This document shows, piece after piece, positions 1 to 9,268 of a DNA stretch of 64,000 nucleotides. Where the stretch lies: NCBI GenBank assembly GCA_016712565.1, contig JADJQU010000005.1, positions 124,001 to 188,000 of the forward strand. The letters run 5' to 3'. The stretch's first letter is position 1; each line of letters opens with the position of its first letter. This DNA comes from Planctomycetota bacterium (GTDB lineage Bacteria; Planctomycetota; UBA1135; GCA-002686595). The notes beneath the pieces are model-generated. The model had not been told where the DNA came from and searched no databases. It was given only the letters and a program-made list of their open reading frames with translations. The position numbers and the translations under genes were made by a program.

Positions 1-623
1 AGGTCGAGTTTCGCCCGGAACGGATCCTCCTCGACGTCGTCCGCGGCGTGCACGCCGAGGACCACGTCGGCGTACATCTGCACGAAACGGCGGTAGGCGT
101 CCCAGGCGAAGCGCTCGTCACCGGACTGGCGCGCGAGTCCCACGACCGTTTCGTCGTTGAGGCCCAGGTTGAGGACCGTGTCCATCATGCCCGGCATGGA
201 GACGCGGGCGCCGGAGCGCACGGAGACCAGGAGCGGATCCCGCGCGTCGGCGAACCGGCGGCCCACGCGGCGCTCGACCCGCGCGAGGGCCGCGGCCACC
301 TCGCGCTCCAGCTCAGGCGGGAATTCCCGGCCGTGTTCGAAGAACCAGGCGCACACCTCGGTGGAGACGGTGAAGCCCGGGGGCACCGGCAAGCCCAGGC
401 GGCACATCTCGGCCAGATTGGCGCCCTTGCCACCCAGGAGGTCCCGCAGGCCCGCGTGACCGTCGGCGGCGCCTTCCTCGAAGTAGAACACCCGCGCCGG
501 GGCGGGCAGCGGCGTGCGGCGCGTCCCTCTGCGGGCGACGCCGGGGGGGGCGACGCGGTGCCGGGGGCCCGGGTGGCCGGAAGGTTGCTCCTCGCGGCCG
601 GGGGGATTCGGGGATCGATCCAT
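1..623 (-). CDS. ppdK: pyruvate, phosphate dikinase, N-terminal part (runs off window)
   Basis: PPDK interconverts pyruvate, ATP and phosphate with PEP, AMP and diphosphate in the cytosol. Only the first about 207 residues lie here; the rest continues past base 1. Visible are the start of the nucleotide-binding domain with GGKGANLAEM and the segment SVRSGARVSMPGMMDTVLNL, both characteristic of PPDK rather than PEP synthase. The ATG at 623 is the first in-frame start; it adds about 44 low-complexity Arg/Pro-rich residues before the usual N-terminus (VFYFEEG), so a later start is possible. The gene lies 114 bp downstream of a same-strand lipoprotein gene. Confidence 0.93.
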   Translation of the reverse strand, partial: MDRSPNPPGREEQPSGHPGPRHRVAPPGVARRGTRRTPLPAPARVFYFEEGAADGHAGLRDLLGGKGANLAEMCRLGLPVPPGFTVSTEVCAWFFEHGREFPPELEREVAAALARVERRVGRRFADARDPLLVSVRSGARVSMPGMMDTVLNLGLNDETVVGLARQSGDERFAWDAYRRFVQMYADVVLGVHAADDVEEDPFRAKLD

Positions 624-737
624 GGTCCCGCCTATCGGAAGGCAGGATGTCGGTCCCCAACCCCGGTTTCCGGCCCGGGGCGGAACCGGCTCGATTCTGG
701 GGTCTTTACGGACCGGACCCTCGCGCCCGGGCCGCCC

Positions 738-1457
738 TCAGGGCGCCGGCGCGTCCATGAAACGGTCGATTTTCCAGGTCTGCTCGACCAGGAAGCTCGT
801 GGCGCTCGACAGGTCGATTCCTTCCACGTCCAGGCCGGGAATCAGCAGGTCCGCCAGGGTCCGCCAGCCCTCCGGGGACTCGCGGAATCTCAAGGCGCGA
901 CCGAAGTCGAGGGTGCCGTCTGCAAGCAAAGTGGTGCCCGAGCAGATCTGGTACCTGTCCTCGCGAACCAGCTCGACGCCGAAGCGGCGTCCGGCCGCCT
1001 GGACCACCAAGCGATGTTTTTTCGTCCTGCCCTGCAATCCATCCACCGGCCTGGATTCGACCACCTCGGCTCGCGTCAAGAGCGCGAGCAGGGGGTTCTC
1101 CTCCAGGAGCCGCTCCCGGGCCACCCGGTAGCTCTGGTAGGAAACCCCTTCCCTGCGCCGGAAATCCAGGGAGAGGCTGCGGTACTCGAGCTCAGGCAGG
1201 TCGGCCCCGAAGGCCACCCGGAAGGTCTCGAAGGCGGCTTCGGGGGTGCGCCAGCCCGCGGACCCCGCGGCCACCAGGGTCTTGGCGTCGGGCGGCCGCG
1301 TGAGGCAGCAGCCGGGCGCCTGCACCAGGCAGGCCGCCAGGAGCGCCTGGGCCGCCAGCGCCGCCCGCACACCCCGGAACCCCCGGGCCCCCCGGAGATT
1401 CTGTGCCTCCGCGGCCGTGCCCGGTCGTCGGAGTGTGCCGCGGTGCTCACGGGCCAT
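738..1457 (-). CDS. hypothetical lipoprotein
   Basis: Not recognised as a named family. The 239-residue protein has an Arg-rich n-region, a hydrophobic stretch (ALAAQALLAACLVQ) and a plausible lipobox ending in PGC, so it is probably a lipid-anchored envelope protein. The mature part is a compact alpha/beta-looking domain with alternating charged and hydrophobic strands and no repeats. I chose the ATG at 1457 rather than an upstream start because a promoter-like TTGCGC-N16-TACGAT ends 8 nt before it, which would leave almost no leader. It lies upstream of ppdK on the same strand; a functional link is not evident. Confidence 0.75.
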   Translation of the reverse strand: MAREHRGTLRRPGTAAEAQNLRGARGFRGVRAALAAQALLAACLVQAPGCCLTRPPDAKTLVAAGSAGWRTPEAAFETFRVAFGADLPELEYRSLSLDFRRREGVSYQSYRVARERLLEENPLLALLTRAEVVESRPVDGLQGRTKKHRLVVQAAGRRFGVELVREDRYQICSGTTLLADGTLDFGRALRFRESPEGWRTLADLLIPGLDVEGIDLSSATSFLVEQTWKIDRFMDAPAP

Positions 1458-1793
1458 GGCCGGGGATCGTACGTCGCCCGCGCCTTCGCGCAAACGACCC
1501 GCGGGCCGGAGTGGGCCCCGGCGCGCGAGCAGCGCTTCGGGGTTCCGCCGCCGCCCCAGGGGGGTCGCCGGCCCCTGCCCCTGCTCCGGCCCTGCCCGAG
1601 GTCCCTCTCCGGGGCCCGGGCCCGCCCGCGGCCCTGTTCGCGGGCGGCCGGGCGTCGTCTTTCACCCCTCCGTCAATTCCCCAGGGGGCGGTTCCCGGGG
1701 GGCCCGTCCCCTCGGGGCCGGTCCTCGGTCCCTTTTGCCCCGCTCCAGCCAGCCCGTACACTACAGGTTCCTCTCTAGGAGATTCCCAGCACC
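1458..1793. other. divergent intergenic region
   Basis: About 336 bp between the divergent lipoprotein and DUF1573 genes. It is dense in GGGCCC-like runs. It holds a promoter-like element at each edge (one per strand) and no convincing small gene. Confidence 0.5.
1735..1762 (+). promoter_or_regulatory. sigma-70-like promoter of the DUF1573 gene
   Basis: TTGCCC at 1735-1740, a 16-nt spacer, then TACACT at 1757-1762. The same arrangement precedes the di-heme peroxidase gene near 61.5 kb. A Shine-Dalgarno AGGAGA follows before the ATG at 1794. Confidence 0.5.
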
Positions 1794-3212
1794 ATGAACT
1801 CGATCCTTCTGTGGGCCGCCCGTTCGGCCGCGACCCTGACTCTGCTCGCGCCGGCCCACCTGCTCGCTCAGGCGCCGGTGCCCAGTTCCACCGTCCAGGC
1901 CCCCGTGGCCCAGGCCCCGGCGGCCCAGGCCCCGGCGGCCCAGGCCCCGGCGACCCAAACCACGCCCGCCGGCACGACGACCCAGCCCGCCGGGCAGGTG
2001 CCCCCGGCCCCGCTGCCCCAGGTCCCCGGTGTGCAGCAGCCGCTGCGACCCCAGGAGCCGGCGCCGATCCCCGTGGCTCCCCCGGATCCCAAGGTGCGCC
2101 TGGAGGTCCCGATCACGGACCACGATTTCGGTTCCATGATCGAGGGGGAGATCGCCCGCCACACCTTCGACATGACCAGCGCCGGCGAAAACCCGCTGAT
2201 CATCGTCTCGGCCAAGCCCTCCTGCGGCTGCACGATCAGCCAGGCCAAGGTCGAGGGCGAGGGCGGTCAGTTCGTGGAATACCACTACGGCCAGCCGATC
2301 GCGCCGGGCAAGAAGGTCAAGATCGAGGCCGAGCTCAACACCAAGAACAAGCACAACCTGGCCCAGTCGAAGATCAACATCCAGTGCAACGATCCGCGCC
2401 AGATCGTGACCCTGGGGCTGTCGGCCATGGTGGACACGTACTTCCTTTCGACCCCCGCTTCCCTGGACTTCGGCGAGCTCTCGACCACCGACATGCGCGA
2501 GCTGACCGCCACGGTCAGCTCCAAGCGCGGGGGCAAGTTCAAGTTGCGCCAGGACGCCGTGGGCGTGATCCCGGGCATGAAGGTCGAGCTCAAGCCCGTG
2601 GCCGCCGACGAACAGGGCGCGGCCGAGCGCTGGGAAGTCAAGGTCACCATGGGCCCGGACTGCCGCGAAGGCAACATGGGCTACCCGGTGCAACTGCGCT
2701 CCGATCAACTGGTCCAGGGTGCCCAGATCGGCGCTGACGGTCAGGCTCCGTCCTACGGCGCCTCCGTCATGGTGCAGGCCAAGGTCCGCGGACTGATCAC
2801 CTACGAGCCCCAGTATCTTTCCTTTGGCCTGGTCCGGCCGGGGCAGTCCCTGACGCGCACCCTGAAGCTCTCCTGCTACGACCCGAAGTTCCAGCTCACG
2901 CAGCCGGTGTCCATGAAGCTCGTGGGCCAGAGCGACGCGGTGCCGGAATTCCGTTGGGCCGACAAGTTCGAGGTGCTGGCAAAACCCTCCGCCGATGGTC
3001 GCACCATGGACATCGACGTGACCCTGAAGGGCATGCCCGAGGGTTCTGATTCGGCCTTCCAGGGCCGCGTGATGATCGAGACGGGGCACCCCTCGCGGCC
3101 GAAGATCTACGTGCTGTTCTCGGGGGTCTGCCGCAGCGCGGCCCCCGTGGCGCCCGTGGTTCCCGTCCCTGCGCCGGTCCCGGCTCCCGCCCCCGTCAAG
3201 GGCAACCAGTAG
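1794..3212 (+). CDS. DUF1573-containing exported protein
   Basis: A 472-residue exported protein. Residues 1-25 form a signal peptide ending near LLAQA, followed by a low-complexity AQAPA repeat and a Pro/Gln-rich linker to about residue 95. A DUF1573 Ig-like domain follows, with the family's Cys-rich signature PSCGCTI near residue 142. At least one more beta-sandwich-like segment follows, then a Pro/Val/Ala-rich tail. DUF1573 proteins are common in Planctomycetota and Bacteroidota and are cell-surface or periplasmic; no reaction is known. The ATG at 1794 has a good AGGAGA ribosome site. A very strong hairpin follows the stop codon, so the gene is probably monocistronic. Confidence 0.88.
   Translation: MNSILLWAARSAATLTLLAPAHLLAQAPVPSSTVQAPVAQAPAAQAPAAQAPATQTTPAGTTTQPAGQVPPAPLPQVPGVQQPLRPQEPAPIPVAPPDPKVRLEVPITDHDFGSMIEGEIARHTFDMTSAGENPLIIVSAKPSCGCTISQAKVEGEGGQFVEYHYGQPIAPGKKVKIEAELNTKNKHNLAQSKINIQCNDPRQIVTLGLSAMVDTYFLSTPASLDFGELSTTDMRELTATVSSKRGGKFKLRQDAVGVIPGMKVELKPVAADEQGAAERWEVKVTMGPDCREGNMGYPVQLRSDQLVQGAQIGADGQAPSYGASVMVQAKVRGLITYEPQYLSFGLVRPGQSLTRTLKLSCYDPKFQLTQPVSMKLVGQSDAVPEFRWADKFEVLAKPSADGRTMDIDVTLKGMPEGSDSAFQGRVMIETGHPSRPKIYVLFSGVCRSAAPVAPVVPVPAPVPAPAPVKGNQ
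1907..1951 (+). repeat. 15-bp tandem repeat inside DUF1573 gene
   Basis: Three consecutive copies of GGCCCAGGCCCCGGC encode the AQAPA repeats of the linker. Such in-frame repeats can change copy number between strains. Confidence 0.85.
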
Positions 3213-3236
3213 TCTCCGCGGATCGGACTCGAGTTC

Positions 3237-3274
3237 GCGGCCCGCGCCCTCCCCATGCGGAGGGCGCGGGCCGC
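3237..3274 (+). terminator. strong hairpin terminator after DUF1573 gene
   Basis: A perfect 16-bp stem (3237-3252 with 3259-3274) closes a 6-nt loop CCATGC, 25 nt after the stop codon. There is no U-tract, as is common for terminators in very GC-rich genomes. Confidence 0.7.
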
Positions 3275-3506
3275 GGCGCTTGGGGGAGGCGCGCCCCGTG
3301 CACCCGCGGGTGGGGGGCTCGGAGAGCGATGGGGGCACGGGGCCCCGGGCCCGTGCGGCCGGTCCCGCTCGGCCCGCTCGGGCCGTGCTTTGGGGGCCCT
3401 GCGAGGGTCGGTTCGGGCCGGTTTTCAGGGCGCGCATCCAAGGCGGGACACTAGACTCCTCGCCCGTTGTCCCCGCCCGCGTTCCACGGACTAGTAACCC
3501 CCCAGC

Positions 3507-5210
3507 GTGTCCCAAACCCTCGGTGAGCTCCTGGTGCTCCAAGGCCTGCTGACCCAGGCCCAATTCCGCGAAGCCCAGGCGCTTCAGCGCGGCGGGACCC
3601 TGAAGCTGGAGGAGGCGGTGCTGCGGCTCGGCTTCGTGGACGAGGCGAGCCTCTACCGCGTGATCGCCAAGAGCCAGGGCCTGCCCTTCGTGGACCTGTC
3701 CACGGGCAAGAAGATCCTCCAGGCCCTGATCGAGCGCATCCCCGCCGAGTTCGCCCGGGAGCAACAGGTGCTGCCGGTGGCCGAGCGCGCGGGCAAGCTG
3801 ATCATCGCCATCGACGACCCGCTCAAGCGCATCGTGGTGGACCAGCTGGCGTTCCAGGTGGGCTGCGAGGTGGGTTCCGCCATCGCGGCTCCGGGGGCCC
3901 TGCGGGCGGCCATCGCGACCTACTACGGCGAGGCCGCCGAGGCCGACGTGGCCCGCTCCATGGCCGGGGGCTCCGGGGCGGCCGACCGGGCCGGCGACGA
4001 GGAAGGCGACGCCCCGATCGTGCGCCTGGTGACGCGCATGTTCAACGACGCCACGACCATGCGCGCGTCGGACATCCACGTCGAGCCCTCCAACACGCGC
4101 GTGCGCGTGCGCTTCCGCATCGACGGCATCCTGCGCGACATCGCCGACCATCCGCCGCACCTGGCGGCGCCGCTGATCTCGCGCCTCAAGATCATGGCCT
4201 CCATGGACATCGCCGAGAAGCGCAAGCCCCAGGACGGCCGCATCGAGCTGGACCTCAAGGGCAGGCCCATCGACGTGCGTTGCTCGATCCTGCCCGCCTC
4301 CCACGGCGAGGCGATCGTGATGCGCCTCCTGGACCGGAGCTCCAGCCTGGTGTCCCTCAAGCAACTGGGTTTCGAGGGCGAGGACTACGCCTGGTTCAAG
4401 CGCCTGATCTCGCGGCCCAACGGCATCATCCTGGTCACCGGCCCCACGGGTTCGGGCAAGACCACCACGCTCTACGCGGCCCTGGGGGAGCTCAACCGCC
4501 CCGACGTCAAGATCATCACCGCCGAGGACCCCGTCGAGTACCACATCACGGGACTCAACCAGGTCCAGGTGCAGTCCAAGATCGGACTGTCCTTCGCGCG
4601 CGTGCTCAAGGCCATGCTGCGGGCCGCTCCGAACATCATCCTGGTGGGCGAAATCCGCGACCTGGAGACGGCCGAAATCGCCGTGCAGGCGTCGCTGACG
4701 GGCCACCTGGTGTTCTCGACCCTGCACACCAACGACGCGCCCAGCGCCCTGACGCGCCTGATCGACATGGGCGTCAAGCCCTTCCTGGTCAGCGCGGCGA
4801 TCCAGGGCATCATGGCCCAGCGCCTGGTGCGCAAGCTGTGCGCCGAGTGCGCCGCCACGCGGCGGATCAGCTCCGCCGAGATGCGGGCCCTGGGGTTGGA
4901 CGAGCGAGTCCACTCCGAGGCGCTGGTGGGGGTCGCCAAGGGCTGCCGGGCCTGCGAGGGCACCGGCTACCGGGGCCGCCTGGGCCTGTTCGAGGTGCTC
5001 GAACTGGACGAAAACCTGCGGGAAATGACTTTCCGCAACGCGAGCTTGGACAAGCTGCGGGCCACGGCCTTGGCCACCGGGCGGCTCAGGCCCCTGATCG
5101 CCGACGGCGCGCGCAAGGTCCTGGAACGGCGCACGACGGTGACCGAGATCCTGCGCGTGGCGCGCTCGGCGGAGCAGGTCGACCAAGGGGCGCGCGGCGC
5201 GACGGCCTGA
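3507..5210 (+). CDS. PilB/GspE-family secretion/pilus ATPase 1
   Basis: Hexameric traffic ATPase that powers type IV pilus extension or type II secretion at the inner membrane. The 567 residues comprise an N-terminal MshEN-type domain (about 1-150) and the catalytic domain. The latter shows a Walker A motif (TGPTGSGKTTT, near residue 315), an Asp box (TAEDPVEY), Walker B (ILVGEIRD) and a His box (STLHTNDAP). A C-terminal zinc motif has two CxxC pairs (CAEC, CRAC). The usual RQDPD before Walker B is RAAPN, a variant also found in GspE-like subfamilies. The GTG at 3507 gives the normal N-terminus SQTLGELLV. First gene of a four-gene motor operon. Confidence 0.92.
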   Translation: MSQTLGELLVLQGLLTQAQFREAQALQRGGTLKLEEAVLRLGFVDEASLYRVIAKSQGLPFVDLSTGKKILQALIERIPAEFAREQQVLPVAERAGKLIIAIDDPLKRIVVDQLAFQVGCEVGSAIAAPGALRAAIATYYGEAAEADVARSMAGGSGAADRAGDEEGDAPIVRLVTRMFNDATTMRASDIHVEPSNTRVRVRFRIDGILRDIADHPPHLAAPLISRLKIMASMDIAEKRKPQDGRIELDLKGRPIDVRCSILPASHGEAIVMRLLDRSSSLVSLKQLGFEGEDYAWFKRLISRPNGIILVTGPTGSGKTTTLYAALGELNRPDVKIITAEDPVEYHITGLNQVQVQSKIGLSFARVLKAMLRAAPNIILVGEIRDLETAEIAVQASLTGHLVFSTLHTNDAPSALTRLIDMGVKPFLVSAAIQGIMAQRLVRKLCAECAATRRISSAEMRALGLDERVHSEALVGVAKGCRACEGTGYRGRLGLFEVLELDENLREMTFRNASLDKLRATALATGRLRPLIADGARKVLERRTTVTEILRVARSAEQVDQGARGATA

Positions 5211-5238
5211 GCCCCGAGGGCCACAAGGCGCGAGGAAC

Positions 5239-6288
5239 ATGGACATCCAACAACTGTTTCAACAGGTGATCGATCGCGGCGCGAGCGACCTGCACCTGAA
5301 CCCCGGGCGCCCACCCGTGGGGCGGGTCAATGGCGCGCTCTTGAATCTCAACGACGAGGTGCTCAGCGACGAGGCGGCACGCCTGTTGTGCAAGTCGATC
5401 ACGTCGGACTCGCACTGGCGCGAGGTCGAGGAACGCGGCACCACCGACTTCGGCTACGCCCACCCGAGCGGCAATCGTTTTCGCGTCAGCGTGATGCGCC
5501 AGCGCGGCCGCCACTCGGGCGTGATGCGCTTGATCCCCAATCGGCTGCTGTCCTTCGAGCAGATCGGCCTGCCGGAACAGGTGCGCGAACTGTGCAAGCG
5601 GCCGCGCGGGCTGGTGCTGGTGACCGGGCCCACGGGCTCGGGCAAGACCACCACGCTGGCCACCATGCTGGACTGGATCAACACCAACCAGGACCGGCAC
5701 ATCGTCACGATCGAGGACCCGATCGAGTACTACCACAGCCACAAGAAGGGCCTGGTGACCCAGCGCGAGATCGGCGCCGACGTGCCCGACTTCGTCGAGG
5801 CCATGCGCCGCGTGCTGCGCCAGGACCCCGACGTGATCCTGCTGGGGGAAATGCGCGACCTGGCGACGATTTCGGCCGCCATCACCGCGGCGGAGACGGG
5901 CCACCTGGTGTTCGGCACGCTGCACACCACCGGCAGCGCGCGCACCGTGGACCGCATCATCGACGCCTATCCCACCAACCAGCAGGAGCAGGTGCGCGCC
6001 CAGCTCTCGGTCTCGATCCAGGGCGTGATCAGCCAGGTGCTGCTGCCTCGCAAGGACAAGCCCGGCCGCGTGGCCGCCTTCGAGGTCATGCTGATGAACT
6101 CGGCCGTGGCCAACCTGATCAGCAAGAACGAGACCAACAAGATCCAGTCGACGATCCAGACCTCGCGCCGCATCGGCATGGTGACCCTGGACGATTTCCT
6201 GCTGGACCTGGTCAAGCGCGGGCAGGTGGAGCGCGAGGTCGCGCTCGAGGCAGCCCAGGATCCGCGCGACCTGGAGGCGCGCCTGTGA
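5239..6288 (+). CDS. pilT: PilT-type twitching/retraction ATPase
   Basis: 349 residues, the usual PilT length and without the long N-terminal domain of PilB. It hydrolyses ATP to drive pilus retraction from the cytoplasmic face of the inner membrane. Visible are ASDLHL at the N-terminus, Walker A TGPTGSGKTTTL, TIEDPIEYYH, Walker B ILLGEMRD and the His box GTLHTT. The C-terminal AVANLISKNETNKI region corresponds to the PilT AIRNLIRE motif. A GAGGA ribosome site precedes the ATG. It sits between two PilB-like ATPases and its stop codon overlaps the GTG of the next gene. Confidence 0.94.
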   Translation: MDIQQLFQQVIDRGASDLHLNPGRPPVGRVNGALLNLNDEVLSDEAARLLCKSITSDSHWREVEERGTTDFGYAHPSGNRFRVSVMRQRGRHSGVMRLIPNRLLSFEQIGLPEQVRELCKRPRGLVLVTGPTGSGKTTTLATMLDWINTNQDRHIVTIEDPIEYYHSHKKGLVTQREIGADVPDFVEAMRRVLRQDPDVILLGEMRDLATISAAITAAETGHLVFGTLHTTGSARTVDRIIDAYPTNQQEQVRAQLSVSIQGVISQVLLPRKDKPGRVAAFEVMLMNSAVANLISKNETNKIQSTIQTSRRIGMVTLDDFLLDLVKRGQVEREVALEAAQDPRDLEARL

Positions 6289-7985
6289 CTCCGGCCCCCG
6301 GACATGGGGTCCCGCCCTCCCCGGGGGGCGGTCGCCGGCCCCTGGGCCAGATCCTCAAGGCCCGCGGCCTGGTCAAGGAATCCCAGATCCAGGAGGCGCT
6401 GGCCCTGCAGCGCAAGCACGGCGGGCTGATCGGACAACTGTTGATCCAATTGGGCGCGGTGGGTTCCGCCGACGTGGCCCTGGCGCTCGCCGAGCAGGCC
6501 GGGCTCGAGACCGTGGACCTGTCGAGGATCCAGCCCGCCCGGGAGGCCCTGGCCCTGGTGGACGGCAACACCGCGCACACGTTCGGCGTGCTGCCGCTCT
6601 CGGTGGAGGGGCGCACGTTGATCGTCGCCATCGCCGATCCCCTGAACACCAGCGTGCTGGAGGACTTGCGCTTCACCACCGGCCTCGACGTGCGCGGCAA
6701 GGTGGGGGACGGCGAGAAGATCCGCGAACTGGTTCGCTCGAGCTACGGCGAGGAGGCCACGCTCGCCGACGCGATCCGCCAGGCGGCCAACGCCTCCAAG
6801 GCCGGCGACGTGCAGTCGGCGGCCCAGAGCATGCCGGTGGTGCGCCTGCTCAACTCGATCCTGCACCAGGCGATCAAGGACCGCGCCAGCGACGTGCACT
6901 TCGAGCTCTACGACGATCGCTTCCGCATCCGCTACCGCGTGGACGGCGCCCTGTACGAGGTGGAGTCGCCGCCGATGCACCTGGCGGTGCCGCTGGTGGC
7001 GCGCATCAAGGTCATGGCCGACCTGGACATCGCCGAGACGCGCATGCCCCAGGACGGGCGCATCGAGTTGTCGATCGACGGCCGTCCGGTGGACCTGCGG
7101 GTGGCGACCATTCCGGGCATCTCCGGGGAAAGCTGCGTGCTGCGGGTGCTGGACCGCAGCGCGGTGCAGCTCTCCCTGGCGGCTCTCGGACTGCGGATCG
7201 AGGACGAAGAGGTGCTGCGGGAGCTGACCCAACTGCCCCACGGCATCGTGCTGATCACCGGGCCCACGGGCTCGGGCAAGACCACCACCCTGTACGCCAT
7301 GCTGCAGGAGACCAACACGCCCGACCTCAAGATCATCACCGCCGAGGACCCGGTCGAATACGACATCGACGGCATCGTGCAGGTGCCGGTGAACGACGAG
7401 ATCGGGGTCACCTACGCGCGCATCCTGCGCACCGTGCTGCGTCAGGACCCCGACAAGATCCTGATCGGCGAGATTCGCGACGGCGAGACCGCCGCGGTGG
7501 CGGTGGAGGCCTCGCTCACTGGCCACACCGTGTTCTCGACCCTGCACACCAACGACGCGCCCAGCGCCGTGACGCGCCTGGTGGACATCGGCGTGGAGCC
7601 GTTCATGATCACCGCCACCGTCGAGGCCGTGATCGCCCAGCGGCTGGTGCGCAAGGTGTGCGAGAGCTGCAAGAGCGCCTATCAGCCCGAGGAGGCCCTG
7701 CTGGCCGAGCTGGGCGCCGACGCCGCGCACCTTGCGGGCGCCACCTTCTACTTCGGGAAGGGCTGCGAGGCCTGCCACCACACGGGCTACCGCGGCCGCA
7801 CGGGCCTGTTCGAGGTGCTGCGCTTCAATGACGAGATCCGCAACGCCGTGCTCGCCGCCGCCTCGACCGCCGAGGTCCGGGCCGCCGCCGCCCGGGCGGG
7901 CATGCGCTCCCTGCGCTCGGCGGGGCTCCTGGCCCTGACCGAGGGCCGCACCAGCATCGAGGAAGTCCTGCGCGAGACGCTGTGA
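6285..7985 (+). CDS. PilB/GspE-family secretion/pilus ATPase 2
   Basis: 566 residues with the same architecture as the first ATPase: an N-terminal MshEN-like domain (ILKARGLVKESQIQEAL), Walker A TGPTGSGKTTT, TAEDPVEY, Walker B ILIGEIRD preceded by the canonical RQDPD, STLHTNDAP, and CxxC pairs (CESC, CEAC). It is therefore a complete motor and not a decayed copy. The GTG at 6285 overlaps the pilT stop codon (GTGA), which indicates translational coupling. Two assembly-type ATPases with one retraction ATPase may serve two machines (pilus and type II secretion) sharing the downstream PilC/GspF. Confidence 0.9.
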   Translation: MTPAPGHGVPPSPGGGRRPLGQILKARGLVKESQIQEALALQRKHGGLIGQLLIQLGAVGSADVALALAEQAGLETVDLSRIQPAREALALVDGNTAHTFGVLPLSVEGRTLIVAIADPLNTSVLEDLRFTTGLDVRGKVGDGEKIRELVRSSYGEEATLADAIRQAANASKAGDVQSAAQSMPVVRLLNSILHQAIKDRASDVHFELYDDRFRIRYRVDGALYEVESPPMHLAVPLVARIKVMADLDIAETRMPQDGRIELSIDGRPVDLRVATIPGISGESCVLRVLDRSAVQLSLAALGLRIEDEEVLRELTQLPHGIVLITGPTGSGKTTTLYAMLQETNTPDLKIITAEDPVEYDIDGIVQVPVNDEIGVTYARILRTVLRQDPDKILIGEIRDGETAAVAVEASLTGHTVFSTLHTNDAPSAVTRLVDIGVEPFMITATVEAVIAQRLVRKVCESCKSAYQPEEALLAELGADAAHLAGATFYFGKGCEACHHTGYRGRTGLFEVLRFNDEIRNAVLAAASTAEVRAAAARAGMRSLRSAGLLALTEGRTSIEEVLRETL

Positions 7986-8010
7986 CGCGCTATCGTTCCA
8001 CCACGCAACC

Positions 8011-9156
8011 ATGGCCAAGAGACTCCAGCGCACGGCACCGGTCGCCGGCACTTCCCGTCCCGCGGGCGGCCCTTCCGGGGGCGAGACCAGCGGACCCGCG
8101 AAAAAAGGCGGGCGCGTGCGCGCCGAGCTGGTCACCGACTTCACCGTGCAGCTCGCCACCCTGGCCGAGGCGGGCATCCCGGTGGTCAAGGCCCTGACCA
8201 TCCTGGAGGGCCAAACCCGGCCGGGTCCGTTCAAGGAGGTGCTGGCCGAGCTGGTGGAGGACGTGGCCGCGGGCACGCCGCTCTCCGAGTCCATGGCCAA
8301 GCACCGCTGCTTCGACCGCCTGTACACCAGCATGGTCAAGGCGGGCGAGGTGGCCGGCGTCCTGGACAAGATCCTGAACCGCCTGGCGACCTTCCGCGAG
8401 AAGGCGGCCGCGATCCGCTCCAAGGTCGTCGGGGCGATGATCTACCCGGTGATCGTCATCGTGGTCGCGGTGGGCGTGGTTTCGGCCGCGATCCTGTTCG
8501 TGATCCCGAAGTTCAGCGAGATCTTCGCCAGCTTCGACACGAAATTGCCGCTGATCACCAGCATGCTGCTCGCCGCCAGCGAGATCGGCGTCAAGTACTG
8601 GTACCTGATCTTCGGCCTGCCCCTCTTGGTGTTCACGCTGCACACCCTGTCCATGCGCCGGCCGGGCAAGTACCGCTTCTTCTTCCACGGCCTGTACCTG
8701 CGCATCCCGCTCCTGGGGCCGCTGCTTTCCAAGGTGCAGATCGCGGCCTTCGCGCGCACCTTCGGCACCCTGATCGAAGCCGGCGTGCCGCACCTGGACG
8801 CCCTGACCATCGTGCGCGACACCACCTCCAACGACGTGGTCGCGGAGGGGGTCGAGAGCGTGCGGCGCACCGTGCGCGAGGGCGAGGGCATTGCGCGGCC
8901 CATGGGGGAGACCGGCATGTTCGACGACCTGGTGGTCAACATGGTCGACGTGGGCGAGGCCACCGGCGAACTGGACCGCATGCTGCTCAAGGTCGCCACC
9001 GCCTACGAGGCCCAGGTGGACCGGCGCATCGAGGCGCTGATCAAGTTCCTGGAGCCCGCGTTGTTGATCGTCATGGCCGTGGTCGTGGGCTTCATCGTCG
9101 TGGCCCTGTTCCTGCCGCTGACCGAGATCATGGGCAAGATTTCCAGCGGCGGTTAG
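8011..9156 (+). CDS. PilC/GspF inner-membrane platform protein
   Basis: 381 residues with two T2SSF domains (about 45-165 and 240-370). Hydrophobic segments lie near residues 145-170, 200-220 and 350-372, giving the three-helix topology of PilC/GspF. It anchors the pilus or pseudopilus base in the inner membrane and contacts the ATPase. The N-terminus (1-40) is a Lys/Gly/Pro-rich cytosolic tail. The ATG follows the second ATPase by 25 nt, completing the motor operon. No pilin, secretin or PilMNO genes are in the window, so the rest of the machine must be elsewhere. Confidence 0.93.
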   Translation: MAKRLQRTAPVAGTSRPAGGPSGGETSGPAKKGGRVRAELVTDFTVQLATLAEAGIPVVKALTILEGQTRPGPFKEVLAELVEDVAAGTPLSESMAKHRCFDRLYTSMVKAGEVAGVLDKILNRLATFREKAAAIRSKVVGAMIYPVIVIVVAVGVVSAAILFVIPKFSEIFASFDTKLPLITSMLLAASEIGVKYWYLIFGLPLLVFTLHTLSMRRPGKYRFFFHGLYLRIPLLGPLLSKVQIAAFARTFGTLIEAGVPHLDALTIVRDTTSNDVVAEGVESVRRTVREGEGIARPMGETGMFDDLVVNMVDVGEATGELDRMLLKVATAYEAQVDRRIEALIKFLEPALLIVMAVVVGFIVVALFLPLTEIMGKISSGG

Positions 9157-9268
9157 GTTTCCGTCCTCTGGGTTCGCGGCGGGGTCGGCCCGCCTTTGCC
9201 ACGGGACTCTCAATTCAGGACACTAGGTTCCACTCGTCGGGGAGCGGAACCCGCGAGCTCCCCCGTCC

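Noticed and set aside
1761..5246. 1161-residue minus-strand frame
   Set aside because: Antisense to DUF1573 and the first ATPase; His/Gly/Arg/Asp-rich composition typical of shadows in GC-rich DNA, with no domain.
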